A stretch of 64,000 nucleotides of DNA from Tipula vernalis (GCA_958295665.1 OY282560.1:313534492-313598491), one strand, 5' to 3'. Positions 1 to 10,831 are shown, numbered from the stretch's first letter. The notes: generated by a model from the sequence alone, not told the origin. Numbers and translations: made by a program.

Positions 1-327
1 TAAGTTCTTTTGAGTCCTGATTCTTGTTTAGAAGTTTATTTTCTCGCTTTAAATATTCGATTTCTTTGCTTAACTTGTCAAATGATTGCTCCATTTTCTG
101 TAGCCTCCCCAACAGATCCATATTTTCCTCTTCTAGGTCAATAGTACTTTCACTGGACCTAGCTGCTTGCAATGAAAAATTTCCGCCGGAATGTAACGTT
201 TGGCTCTGCTCAGAACCCAAAAGGCCAGCCTCCGAAGAGGATGGATTGTCCAGTTGGCTGACTGGAGTACCACCTGGGATAATACATCTCTCTGTTTTAA
301 GGGGAGGTATTTTATTTCCCTCCTACC
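1..327 (-). pseudogene. Jockey-type ORF1 fragment (coiled-coil region)
   Basis: An open minus-strand frame of about 109 codons runs off the left edge of the window. Near its downstream end it encodes a coiled-coil stretch (LLGRLQKMEQSFDKLSKEI, then YLKRENKLL) that aligns with the coil LLNKFQKMEKLIAQLSNEV of the Jockey ORF1 at 26.9-28.6 kb. The upstream part is Ser/Gln/Gly-rich and has no start codon I can defend. ORF1 proteins of this group bind the element's RNA. The RRM-like and zinc-knuckle parts would lie outside the window, so I call it a truncated LINE ORF1. Identification rests on the coil only, and coils are low-information. Confidence 0.45.
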
Positions 328-399
328 CACTAGTTTTAGCTGATGAGCATTCCCCTATCCGCCACCGGGAGACGCGCCCGATGGAGGTTCAAGTTTCCC

Positions 400-700
400 T
401 CATGGGGGAAACTTTAACTGAATTTTTTCCAGCGAAAGCTATTGACAATCAATGCAATCCATCTCCCGATATAGCATTCTAGAGGCTAATTTAAAAAAAA
501 AATCTAATGGTTTTTGGAAAATCGAATTTTCTCGGATTTCCCACGGGAAGCTTCTGAATTTTTTTCCTGCAATATCTATTGACATACACTCTAGAGGCTG
601 ATTTTATTCAAATTTTAAATATTTTTTTTTGGTTTCGCGAATTTTCCACAATTTTCCACGAGTCTTCCGCTATTCAAGCATCTATAGTAATTTTAGGCTA
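400..700. repeat. Degenerate copy of the foldback-MITE family
   Basis: AT-rich DNA sharing several motifs with the foldback element at 3,187-3,967: 'CTCTAGAGGCTGATTTTATT', a 'TTTTTTTCCTGC.ATA.CTATTGACA' pattern and 'TTTCCCACGGGAA'. Motifs occur in both orientations, as expected for a collapsed inverted-repeat element. Termini were not found. Confidence 0.45.
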
Positions 701-1164
701 AGCGCTATCACTTAACATTAATATGGTTCTGCATTATCGCCTCTTTATTTTCTTATCAAAAAGCTTTTATTTATTTGCAATTCACACGCTCTGTTTCAAA
801 TTTGATTATACTACTAATGGTTCCTCTTGATGATATCCACACGAATATTTCTGCTTGAAATTATCAGCGATTTAAAAGCCTTAAGCACTTGGTTGGGCAA
901 TTTTTATAAGAAGTCTTTTCGTTTGTGTTCTACCTAATGTTGCGAGTTGGAGTTTGGTTCTTAATGCAGTGATTTGCCTTATACGAGTAAGATAAGAATA
1001 CACCACAAAATTTCTCTATAAAAATTTTGCTCCAGAGAACGTATAATTTAGATACCAAACCTCTCTGGAGCGTTATTTTTTTAGTACACGGTAAACCGAG
1101 AGGCTAGGATATTGCCATATGAAGTGAAAGTGGAAATCCTTAATAAACGCTACTAGTTCATATA
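701..1164. other. Unassigned AT-rich DNA
   Basis: No coding frame, repeat or structured RNA recognised. It ends at the TA target site of the Tc1-like element. Confidence 0.5.
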
Positions 1165-1166
1165 TA

Positions 1167-2754
1167 CAGTGCTGGTAAAAAAAAATTGGGCAAACATATT
1201 TTGTTACAAATTGGAGTCTTTTTTTGCTAAAATTACAAAACTTTTGAAAGCAATTGGCTTATTGTTTCATTTTAAATACATGTATGACCTAATTTTTTGG
1301 AAAAAAAAATTTACCTGCAATTTAGGGGGAAAACCCGAAAAATGCCAAAATTTTCAAAATACGCTGATTGGAGTTAAAGTAATGGAATAAATTAAACACT
1401 TATTATTTAATTTTTTTTTTGTTTTTTACTGATTTATAGAAATTCTATCTTTAATATTAATATTTTGGTGGACCGCCATTTGCTTTTATTACAGCGATAC
1501 ACCTCTGATTTATTGAATTTGATAAATTTTTCAAAGTCGTAGAAGGCATGGATTCCCAAATCGTCATTAACAAACTTTTTCAAGCTTGAATTGATGCTGG
1601 GCGCTTTCTTGCTACTTCTAGCTTCATTATAGACCAAATATTTTTTATGGAATTTAAGTCTGGACTGTATGGGGGCCAGCCCAACACATCGATATTTTTT
1701 CTTCGAAGTGCTTTTTTACCTTTAAATGAAGAGATAAGAAAAAAAAAACAAGTTTTTAGCAAATTATTTATGTTTATCTGAAAGGCAATTTTTCTATCTA
1801 CAATTCAAAATGAATAAATCACAACTTTGGCGCTAAGGCACGGAGCGTTGTCCTGTTGAAAAATAAATCTGCAAGTCTCGTAAAAAAGCTTTAACATAGA
1901 AGGCTCAAATTCGTTATGTAGGACCTGCAGATAAAAAGCTGCTGTAATTTTGGAACTAATGAAGCACAATCGACCGGTTTAACTTCCAGAAAGGCATCCC
2001 GAGACCATAACTTCTTCATTTTTCGGTGGAAGTCTTAAAAGACATCCGATGCTAAGCCTCTTGCGAGATTCTCTCCTTATGAGAATGCTTCCATCTCCAA
2101 CATGCAGCTTGAATTTTGATTCATCGGAGAAAATCACATCATTCCACATCTCTTGAGCCCAAGAAACATGCTCCTGGGCCCATAGCAAAAGTTTTTTTTT
2201 GTCACTCGTAATGTGAACTCAGGCTTGTGGACTGGTTTAAGTGCTTTCAAACCAGCTTAACCAAGTTTTTTTCTCACTAAGCTGGCTGAAATTTGTTTTC
2301 CCGTTGCTCGCTCAAGATCCCCTCTTATGTCCGATGAAGTTTTAAAACGGTTCCGACGACATTGTAATATTAAAAATTCTAAAATCTCTAAAAATTTATC
2401 AAATTCAATGAATCAGAGGTGTATCGCTGTAATAAAAGCAAATGGCGGTCCAACAAAATATTAATATTAAAGATAGAATTTCTATAAATCAGTAAAAAAC
2501 AAAAAAAAAATTGAATAATAAGTGTTTAATTTATTCCATTACTTGAACTCCAATCAGCGTATTTTGGAAATTTTGGCATTTTTCGGGTTTTCCCCCTAAA
2601 TTGCAGGTAAATTTTTTTTTCCAAAAAATTAGGTCATACATGTATTTAAAATGAAACACTAAGCCAATTGCTTTCAAAAGTTTTGTAATTTTAGCAAAAA
2701 AAGACTCCAATTTGTAACAAAATATGTTTGCCCAATTTTTTTTTACCAGCACTG
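1167..2754. mobile_element. Tc1-like DNA transposon with 365-bp terminal inverted repeats
   Basis: A 1,588-bp element bounded by TA dinucleotides at 1165-1166 and 2755-2756 (the Tc1/mariner target duplication). The termini read CAGTGCTGG..., and the inverted repeats run 1167-1531 and 2390-2754, near-identical apart from small indels. The interior holds only a decayed minus-strand transposase. Long inverted repeats of this size put it in the IR/DR-like class of Tc1 elements rather than the short-TIR class. Small frames inside the arms are inverted-repeat sequence, not genes. Confidence 0.88.
1580..2360 (-). pseudogene. Tc1-type transposase, decayed
   Basis: Frameshifted remnant between the inverted repeats. 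Reading from 2,360 downward there is a helix-turn-helix-like stretch (RATGKQISASLVRKKL), then at 1,979-2,188 the first catalytic-aspartate region (VIFSDESKF), and at 1,580-1,762 the last region (WPPYSPDLNSIKNIW), where the canonical catalytic Glu of ...N-x-x-E-N-x-W reads Lys. The second catalytic Asp region lies in broken sequence. Such a protein would cut and paste the element at TA sites; this copy cannot. Confidence 0.85.
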
Positions 2755-2821
2755 TATCTATTGGACCATCGTTAAATTGAAGAGTAAATGATCCTATATC
2801 TTCTTCTCCAGGTTGCAAAAT

Positions 2822-3004
2822 CTGTGACGGTCTTTTTGGCTTGGCGTATTCCGGTAGATGGTCCCCCCCCCCCAGTTTTTTGCTCACAAGTCGTAACATC
2901 TCTAACTACGGTTCTTGGAAGATCACACTAGGTTCGCTGCCCTGTTTTCTTGTGCAGCGGTTTTGCGTTTGCTTGTATTTCTGCAACACCGATACTGTAA
3001 GCTT
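2822..3004. repeat. R185 dispersed repeat, copy 1
   Basis: About 183 bp from 'GTGACGGTCTTTTTGGC' through a C-tract to 'CCGATACTGTAAGCTT'. Nearly identical to 15,360-15,538, with only a few substitutions and C/T-tract length changes. No coding frame. A sequence close to a pol III B box (GGTTCGCTGCC) is present but no convincing A box, so I do not call it a SINE. Confidence 0.8.
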
Positions 3005-3186
3005 CCCATGAAATAAGTTAGACATCCACATTAGTAGCACACTAAGGACAGTGTTTTTCATTTAACATTTAAGAATCTCTTCTCTTAGAACAGTTGGGTC
3101 TCCATTTGGTTTCTAAACCGATCCCAGCGTGTTTTGGATTCGACAGCTACGAGAAGCGTGTCCATTTTAGAGCTATGTTATAGATA

Positions 3187-3967
3187 CTGTTAAAGTTAGC
3201 CGAAAGTTGCCAGTGATAATACACATTATGTTAGTCCAGCCGAAAGTAAAGAGGTGGTATTGCAGATTGTGTAATCCCATCTGAACGTAAAACGTCGATA
3301 ATGCAGATTATGTTATTAATATTAGATTTAAATGAAAATTTTTGTAAATTGTATTACGTGGAAAACTTTGTTTAACCTAATCGAGGAAAATATCAGAAAA
3401 TCAGAAGAATCCATAAAATTGGAATAAAATCAGCCGCTAGAGTGTATGTCTGAAGTTGAATCGTTTTTATGTGATTTGTCAGCTATCGAATGAACAATTT
3501 CTGTTGAAGTTTCCGTGGGAAATCTCGGAAAATTCAAAAAGTTTCCAGCCGAAAGTAAAAAATGGATGAATAAAATCAGCCTCTAGAGTGTTATGTCTGG
3601 AGATGGATTGCATTGATGTGATTTGTCAATAGCTATTTCAGGAAAAAAATTTAGTTCAAGTTTCCCGTGGGAAATCTCGGAATGTTCCGAGAATTTTTTT
3701 CCTGCTATAGCTATTGACAAATCATATAAAAAAGGCTGATTTTATTCCAATTTTGTGAATCCTTCTGATTTTCGGATATTTTTCACGACTAGGCTAAACA
3801 GTTTTCGACGTAAGACTATTTATAAAAGTTTTTATTGCAATCCATGTATCCAATTTACTTTTGGCTGTCAACCACCAAATTGTTTATTTTCGGCTGGACT
3901 GTTAATAACATAATCTGCATTATCGACTTTTTACTATCTGCTGGAAACTTTCGGCTAACTTTAACAG
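3187..3967. mobile_element. Foldback MITE, 781 bp
   Basis: Outermost inverted repeats 3187-3213 and 3941-3967 match at 26 of 27 positions (CTGTTAAAGTTAGCCGAAAG...). A second inverted pair lies inside (around 3,289-3,312 and 3,905-3,930, GTCGATAATGCAGATTATG). The interior carries an imperfect direct duplication of roughly 120-145 bp (about 3,428-3,545 and 3,573-3,690, each with 'CTAGAGTGT.ATGTCTG'). No coding capacity. Target duplication not clear. Relatives lie at 400-700 and 21,690-21,930. Confidence 0.75.
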
Positions 3968-4489
3968 GGTAACAGATAGATTGCCCAATTGTCTGCTCTC
4001 TTCTTAAATTTATTGGACTTTTGTTGGTGACACACACAAGGTCAAATCTTAGCAAAACTATAGAAGTTCGTAATACAGTTAACAATGGTCTATAGAAGTG
4101 ATATATTGTCTTGAAGGCTATCTGCAGACACTGACCAAACAGATCTGCTCGAATAAACTATTCTATTTTTTATAGGTTAGGATATATTTCTAAACGAGCT
4201 TATTGGATCATCTCACGGCTATTCCATTTGGTAGAAACGTAAGTATGTTGGAGGGCGCTGCTCTCCATTAAATCATTTGGCTGGAACGTTGGTAGGATCA
4301 GGGTTAACTTCTTACTCAGGAGTATTTAATGGTCTTTTATCACCATTGAGTCCCTGTATCTTTGAAAACTCTACATTTTTGTCGTTTGGATACTGATTCT
4401 TGTGTCTTTTCAATTAGTACCCTGTATCAAGCTTTGCCATAGTGAAGCCATCCAAATTTATGCACAGTTGTACCTGGAATTTTTCACTT

Positions 4490-5160
4490 TTATGTTTTCG
4501 TTGGTGTTGTTGTTCTAATGTTCTGATGTCGAATTGCATCGAGTTCGATTCTTAGCTTCAGCTGGATACAATTCTCTGCTGGACTTCTATCATTATTCAA
4601 AGGTATGGCACGATACCTTAATAGGATCTCGCGAACCTTGTCGTAACCGGAGGCACTTTCACCTTCCATTCCTTTTAATTTATTCTTGAACGTTTGAACA
4701 TAACGTTCCGCTTGTTCGTTTGTAGCTGGATTGCCGGGTGCAATACATTTTTGAATGATTCCTCGTTCCATAGCATTGTCCGAAACAATTATAACAAACA
4801 ACAGTTTTAAATAGATTTTAATTTTTCAATTATGTCAATTATTTATGTCATTTCGGTTGCTGGAGTTTCTGATTTCGATTTCCGGCCATTTTTACTTAGC
4901 ATCCACCGCAATTAGAAAAAATTATCCATTGTACGGACCTGCGTAGTCAAGATGGATACGTCTGAAATCCTCTGCTGGTTCTTTTCAATGGCGTGTTTCT
5001 CCTTTTCTGGGCTATGTTTGATTTTTTTTATGTACGAATTGCAACTTTTGACGAATGATATAACATTGATATCGATGAGCAAGATTATTCCCCCCGGAAA
5101 AATTATCTCGCAATAAAGATTGTATTCATTGAGAAGGGATTGTTTGAGTATTGACACAAC
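4490..5160 (-). pseudogene. Gypsy-A integrase remnant
   Basis: Two broken pieces. Around 5,000-4,880, read across a stop, is the first catalytic segment (HLDYAGPYNG followed by an AVDAKSKWPEI-type stretch). At 4,490-4,801 comes the segment after the second Asp, with GNPATNEQAERYVQTFK, where the Glu of QAER is the third acidic catalytic residue, and then the C-terminal part (LLRYRAIPLNNDRSPAE). Integrase would insert the element's cDNA. Multiple frameshifts and stops make it dead. Confidence 0.8.
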
Positions 5161-6210
5161 TGGGTCGTTGTCTGTCTCTTGTCCGATATTTTTTTCCGAT
5201 ATTTGTAAGTTTAAAAGAACTTATTGTATTTATTGTCTGTATGTTCATGACAACTGTGTCATCTTCATTTACTGAAACTGCTTTAATCGGTGCTCTCGAA
5301 AAACAATTCACATTTTCACAAAAAAGGCAGCAATCAACTGGATGTATCGAAGGTAAGTTCATATCTGATTTAAAAATATGTGTCAACAGTTTGTTATCCG
5401 TTACTAGCTTCAACTTTAGCCCATATAGGTACGTGTATAATCTTTTGAGAGTGATTGGACTTGTTCCCACCTGGATGACTACGATAATATCCCAACTATT
5501 CCAACTGAACTTACATCACACGAAACAATTAAAGGCAATGCTGGATCGAATGTCAATAAAACTTGATCACTTGCTACTTGTTTTCTCGGAGGCGGCGCTT
5601 CTAAAGCTTTCTTTACTTTTTCTGGTGTTTTTGAAACTTGGTTTTGCTTAATCTATTATCCAAGATAATTGATCTTTGTCTGGAAGAATTTGCATTTTTG
5701 GCATTAAAGTGAAGATTGTATTTTTTAGCCGAACAAACATGCATTGAAATATTTTGTAGTATCTTCCAGTCCTTGGAGCATCTGATCGAGTATTCGATGA
5801 AATTCACTTGGAGCTGTTTTAATTCCAAATGCGAGCCTGTAGAACTTGTATGTACCATTCTGAGTGGTTATCATTTGAATGTTTGCACTATCTTCATTCA
5901 TTTGAACGTGATGATATCCTTTGAATAAATCGAGTGTACAAAAGTAGTAGTAGTTCAAGTTATTTGTTTTCGCTATCTTTATAATAGACGCACAATCGTA
6001 CTTGATTATCTGGTTTACCGGAGTACATACTAACGGTGAGCCCCAATTGGAGGTATCTACTTTCGTAACTATGCCCTCCTGTTCCAGAATACTTAAATCT
6101 TTTCCGATTTGTTCTCTACGTGAAACCGATACTTCTCTCGCTTTATGGAATACTGATTTAGCATCTGATTGATGTTTTAGCGAACACTGGAAATTTAGGA
6201 ATTTCCCCAC
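5126..6210 (-). pseudogene. Gypsy-A reverse transcriptase / RNase H remnant
   Basis: The frame at 5,725-6,210 encodes the RT fingers and palm: EQEGIVTKVDTSNWGSPLV, then CTLDLFKGYHHVQM (motif A, catalytic Asp in LDLFKGYH) and FYRLAFGIKTAPSEFHRIL. The catalytic YxDD block is lost near 5,725, where the frame breaks. A further frame at 5,126-5,470 carries the RNase H end (YLYGLKLKLVTDNKLLTHIF) and the DHxPL-like linker toward integrase. Plus-strand frames in this interval are shadows. Confidence 0.85.
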
Positions 6211-6346
6211 CTTTTGCTCGAAAATTTCACTATATTTTGTTTTGATGTTGCGGATGTTCGATAACTTGTGTAGAAAGAATTTTATTAACTAATTCACCCG
6301 ACTTCCTTTTATCTAATTCCTGTAAATTGATGTTGAGTTTCCGGAT

Positions 6347-6727
6347 TCACATTCTTCCCAAAAGAGATTGCCGTCCTTTATCGACAATATACATTTCCTT
6401 CTTAATCAGTTTATCCCTGTATCTTGCCTTAACAGTTATAAATCCATGGGGCACAAATATCTCCTTGAGATATGAACGAAATTCTATAATTGTCGGTCGT
6501 ACTGGATTTGAAATATTGAGGCTTTCAAATTCATCCTTCGGAACCAGTGTGAATCCTGCTCCCGAATCAACTTCAAATTGCTGGACTTTTCCTTCTACTT
6601 CGATATTCACGTAATATTTTTCCGCCTGACTACTGGAACCTGAATAATTTGAATATTCATCGTACACATTCTGGACATAATTTCCATCTCTACTAGCGTT
6701 TACTGTAGTATTAGAGTCGTAATACAT
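6347..6727 (-). pseudogene. Gypsy-A aspartic protease, 5' part of pol
   Basis: 126 codons with the retropepsin active site VDSGAGFTLVP about residue 53, and the downstream beta-strand motif SLLGRM at the end of the frame. It would process the Gag-Pol polyprotein. Immediately upstream (6,730-6,800) a frameshifted Cys-His zinc-knuckle remnant (C-K-K-K / GHVEKIC in adjacent frames) marks the Gag nucleocapsid. The frame breaks before the RT piece. Confidence 0.83.
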
Positions 6728-6910
6728 ATTTTCTCGACATGTCCTTTTTCTTGCAGTGTTTTCAGTCTTGTTGTATTTGCCACTGCGGACATCATGATTA
6801 TTGCGCGCGGAACGTGTGCAGAGACCCGTTAATACTGTTACTTCATAGTCGATTCGACCACGGGATTTTGATTTATTATTTTTTTACTGGAGCTGCGACC
6901 CTGGCTAGTA

Positions 6911-8118
6911 TTAGGTGTGTGAATTAATTCTTAGACTAGACATTTAGATGTCGCTACGTGAGATTGCGTATAGTTTGACAAGCAATTCTAATTGCATTTT
7001 GTAGCTGTCACAATTGTCAATCTAATTCAGAGCAGAAAGTGTTATTTTTCATATTACGTCATTTTTTTGTAATCGATTTAAAATGGACCGTGATAAGTTG
7101 TTTTTTCGAGGGGTTCTTCTTTTCTTTTTTGATTCCAAGAAAACTGCCGCTGAAGCTCACCGATTGCTTTCTGATACTTATGGTAATCAAGCTCCATCGA
7201 GAGCAAGCTGTTTCAATTGGTTTCATCGATTTCAAAGTAGTGATTTTGACTTAACAGACAAAGAAGGGCCAGGTCAGCCAAAAAAGTTTGAAGATGCCGA
7301 ATTACAAACATTATTGGATGAAAATGCATGTCAAACGCAAAAAAAACTTGCAATACAGTTAAACATTGACCGATCAACCATTTCTCATCGTTTGCACGCA
7401 ATAGAAAAGATTCGAAAGCTAGGAAGATTGGTCCCACATCAACTGTCCGAAAATCAATTGAGAGCACGAATTGAAGCATGCAAAAAAAAATTTTGCTGAG
7501 TACAAAAAACATAGTTTTTTGCATCGAATTGTTACTGGCGATGAAAAGTGGCTGTATTACGACAACCTCAAACGTAAAGCAGCTTATGCCGATCCAGGCC
7601 AAGCAGGACCATCGCAGCCAAAACGAGATATTCAATGCGATGAGGTTATGCTGATTATTTGATGGGACCAGAAAGGTGTGGTGTATTATGAGCTGTTAAA
7701 TCCAAATGAAACGGTTACAGCTGATCGCTACCTGCGCCAACTGGGCAATTTGGCACGTGCATTAGACGAAAAACGGCCAGCAATAGCGAACAAAAGCTAT
7801 GGGGGTTGGGATCGGTTTGAACAACCTGCGTATTCTCCAGACCTTGTACCTTCCGACTACCATTTGTTTCGATCAATGCAAATAGGCCTGGCTGACGTAC
7901 GCTTCCGAAACGCCGGTGAAATGCGAAATTGGATCGATGGCTGGATAGCTGGGAAAGTTGAAGGCTTCTTCAAACGAGGAATCCACAAACTTCCCAGGAG
8001 ATGGCAGGAAGTCATAGCTAACGATGGCGAATATATTGGATAAAATATACTGTATCGTTATCTTTTAATAAACATTTCTTTTTTTTAAAAAAGTCTAAAA
8101 ATTAATTTACACACATAA
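6911..8118 (+). mobile_element. mariner transposon, 1,208 bp, inserted in Gypsy-A gag
   Basis: Inverted repeats of 25 bp at 6911-6935 and 8094-8118 match at 22 of 25 (TTA.GTGTGT.AATTAATT.TTAGA). TA dinucleotides flank both ends (6909-6910, 8119-8120). One defective transposase lies inside. Gypsy gag homology on both sides places the insertion after the Gypsy. Confidence 0.93.
7083..8043 (+). pseudogene. mariner transposase, defective
   Basis: ATG at 7083 opens a paired helix-turn-helix DNA-binding domain (KKTAAEAHRLLSDTYG... SRASCFNWFHRF, then TQKKLAIQLNIDRSTISHRL). A frameshift in an A-run near 7,487 moves the frame to 7471-7662, which has the first catalytic Asp in VTGDEKW. A TGA at 7660-7662 replaces an expected Trp. 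The frame resumes (WDQKGVVYYELL) and reaches YSPDLVPSDYHLF with the third catalytic Asp (D,D34D class). The segment with the second catalytic Asp (normally HDNARPH) is deleted between KRPAIANK and FEQPAYSPD. Three independent lesions. Confidence 0.92.
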
Positions 8119-8119
8119 T

Positions 8120-8919
8120 ACTTTGACGGAAACTATCTCTTAGCTAGAAAAGTTCGGCTGCTTCGAATTCTGATTTGAAATTTCTCTGCTGTATATCTGT
8201 GAAGCCTCTCATGCAAGCGCCAAATCTACATTTTCCTTAAATTCTAATTTTCTAATCGCTCTTATGAACTGTGATAATAGATCTGGATCTGGAATTGACA
8301 TGGAGCATCCTTTGCAGTTGAATTTCCATGTTATTGTTCGAATGCTCGAATTGCTGCAACGTAATTTGCAATTGACTTGTTTGATTTTTGACTACGCTTA
8401 ATAAATTCGGCTATTTCAATTATTCTGCAATAATTTCACCAATTAGTCGTAATCCTCTTGAATGGGTGACTTTGGTGTCTATAAATTCGACATACCACTT
8501 TAATTTTCTGTAGCAATACAATTTAGCAATTTTTGTTTGTAATTTTCTTTGCCACTTTTAATTTTTTTAAGGTCGAAATAAATTTCAAGTCGCTGGACAT
8601 ATTGTTGGAAAGATTTTTTACCATCGAAATTTTCGAAAGAATAATTCGAATCGCCATCTTCGTCGTAAAGTCTTACGTTTCTTGTTCTGCAGGCCAGAAA
8701 AATAGGAACGTGCTTGACATCGGAAAAATTCTGGTCTGTAATTTCCATCCTGAAACACTCTAATCTATGTATGTTGTCACACAACGTGTGTGAGATGATA
8801 CAATATATTTCGGATTGACAAACGCTTTCTTTTTGGGAAAGAAACGAATGATAACAATATGGTAGCCCCAGAAAAGTTTTAACTTTCACGGTGATTGAGC
8901 TAATGCCCATAGTGTCCAT
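8120..8919 (-). pseudogene. Gypsy-A gag remnant
   Basis: At 8,500-8,919 the frame encodes FDGKKSFQQYVQRLEIYFD and a following KLLNCIATE, the capsid-type signature of Gypsy Gag (F-x-G...W/F-x-x-Y-x-x-R-L-E-x-Y-F). Downstream, across stops at 8,470-8,200, is the retained pattern FIKRSQKSNKSIANYVAAIR, the conserved capsid segment of mag-like elements. The residues upstream of FDGK (8,760-8,919) look like 5' leader. The sequence continues on the other side of the mariner at 6,730-6,905. Confidence 0.72.
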
Positions 8920-8930
8920 TTCGAAACCGA

Positions 8931-9534
8931 GAAAAGTAACGGTCGTAACTTCAAACTCATCAAATCGCCTGTGGAATTTGGTTTAACGATAAGCTAACAG
9001 GATGAATTGTGTCATTGATTTGGTCGAATAACATGGGTAACCTCAAAATTGGCCCAACCAACTACAGAGAATATAACATCGTATTTGTTGACGACTTCAG
9101 CGATAATTGATTTCGTCACTGAGAAGTTTAATGTGCAAGTCGGGGTGTGTTGTATTGGGGACTTCCTCTTGTGTCGAAGAACTCAAGTGGTGGTGGCTTG
9201 TGCGAATTCCGTTCCGCACATTTTAAATGCTGGTGTCTCAAGGTGAAGGTGTACAATTTTTAGTTCATCACAGCGCAAAGTTTTATATGCGTGTGCAATT
9301 TCTAACAAATAACAAAATATAAGCATGTATTAGTAAGTACACTGTTAAATAATTCTAATAAGAAAAATGATTTAGAATTATTTAACAGGACTAAAAAATT
9401 TTGGAGGAAATTTTTAAGGAATCTTTTAGCTTTTGGGTGTCCTATTCGCTATTTCTCAACTGTGTAAAGGAATCCTAAATTTAAATTTGTTTTAGAATTA
9501 CATCTTATCACCTATGCTCGTGTGGAAATGGCGT
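8931..9534. other. Unassigned DNA between Gypsy-A and the satellite
   Basis: About 600 bases. No coding similarity, inverted repeat or LTR copy recognised. The 5' LTR of Gypsy-A would be expected here but I cannot see a partner for it. Confidence 0.5.
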
Positions 9535-10288
9535 ATCAGAATAATAAAGATCATAAGAATGATAAGCATGCTATAATCCATTGGAAGATAAAACTGAATC
9601 AAAAAATTCATAAAAATCATTAAACCATAAGAATAAAAGGAACGGTCAGAATCATAAACAAGATTAAAATCATTAGAATCATAAGAAGCTGAAGAAACTT
9701 AAAAGTTATAAGACTAATAAGATTCATAAGGATAATTAAAATCATAGGCATGATATGAATCATAAAAATCTTTAGAAACATAAGATTCATGAGAATCATA
9801 AGACTCATAAGAATAGTTATAAGAGTCATAAGAATAATAACAATCATAAGAATCATAATAACCGTAAGAATAGAAAAATAAAAATCGTAAAAATTATACA
9901 AATCATGGTTATCATCAGAATCATAAGCATCATAAGAATCTTCAGAAACATAAACATTATTAGAATCATAAAAATCATAAGGGTCCTAATAATGATCATC
10001 ATAATAATGATAAGTATCATCAGAATCATATAAATCATGCGAATTAAATGAATAAAACGAATGATAAGGATGATAAGAGTCATAAGCATCATAAGGTCAT
10101 AAGAATGTTAGGAATCAAAAGAATCATAGAAATAATAAGAATCATAAGCATCATAAAAATTATAAGAATCATAAAAATCATAAAAACCATAGGAATCATA
10201 AGGATCATAAAAATCATAAAATTCATATGAGTAATAAGAATCATAAGTGTCATAAAAATAATAAGAATCATAAAAATCATAAGAATTA
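9535..10288. repeat. 9-bp minisatellite, block 1
   Basis: Degenerate tandem copies of AATCATAAG (equivalently CATAAGAAT). Because the unit is 9 bp all frames stay open, giving spurious Met/Ile/Leu-rich (minus) and Asn/His/Lys-rich (plus) frames that are not genes. Contains the higher-order marker AAGAATGTTAGGAATC near 10,103. Confidence 0.93.
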
Positions 10289-10829
10289 TTAGGAGTACAA
10301 ATTGAAAATGCGGGATTTTTTTCTATTTTTGAACGTTTATTCTGAAAAAATGGTAACAAATGAATTATCCATCGCTAGCCACAACTTTTTCCCATCTTTC
10401 TGGCAATTTACGGATACCGTCGCGAAAAAATTCGGCCGGCTTGGCTGCTATCCAGTCATCGACCCATTTTTGGGCTTCTTCGTAAGAATGGAAGCGCTGG
10501 TCAGCTAGGCCATGTGTCATCGATCGGAAAAGGTGGTAATCGGAAGGAGCAATATCTGGGCTATACGGCGGGTGGGGTAAGACTTCCCATTTCAGCGTTT
10601 GTAGGTATGTATTAAAACTTCCCGCAAATGCTGTTTTGTTGGCACGAAACTCGACATATTGAGAGCTCAAAAAAACTATGAATTTGACACTGCGACAAAT
10701 TGACACATACTGAAAATTAAAGCTATAAGACGTAGCTTTGACATGAACATAGTAACAGTACTGCCTGATGCGTATAGCGTTAGTAACGCCATCTGTTATC
10801 AATCCCGCATTTTCAATTTGTACCCCTAA
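10289..10829 (-). mobile_element. mariner deletion derivative, 541 bp
   Basis: Terminal inverted repeats of 29 bp (10289-10317 and 10801-10829) match at 28 positions and begin TTAGG.GTACAAATTG. TA target duplications at 10287-10288 and 10830-10831, both within minisatellite. Keeps the 5' leader and the transposase C-terminus only; a distinct family from the mariner at 6.9 kb. Confidence 0.92.
10365..10640 (-). pseudogene. mariner transposase C-terminal fragment
   Basis: Encodes KWEVLPHPPYSPDIAPSDYH (third catalytic Asp of the D,D34D triad), then LFRSMTHGLADQRFHS, WVDDWIAAKPAEFFRDGI and the end LPERWEKVVASDG. The first two catalytic Asp regions and the whole DNA-binding domain are deleted, fused to 5' leader near 10,640. 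The frame upstream of that is leader and satellite, not protein. Confidence 0.9.
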
Positions 10830-10831
10830 TA

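Larger units (their letters stand above)
4490..8930 (-). mobile_element. Ty3/Gypsy (mag-like) remnant 'Gypsy-A', split by a mariner
   Basis: In minus-strand order: gag (8,919 to about 8,120 and 6,905-6,730), protease, reverse transcriptase/RNase H and integrase ending near 4,490. The order is canonical for Ty3/Gypsy. Every frame is broken. A mariner (6,911-8,118) sits within gag. No LTR pair was recognised; about 520 bases to the left (3,968-4,489) hold nothing I can assign and may include a decayed 3' end. Confidence 0.82.

Noticed and set aside
1169..1390. 73-codon plus frame and its 122-codon mirror at 2,531-2,899
   Set aside because: Both lie in the arms of the Tc1-like inverted repeat and translate the same non-coding sequence.
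5151..5651. 166-codon plus-strand frame in Gypsy-A
   Set aside because: It is antisense to recognisable RNase H and linker sequence and has no domain of its own.
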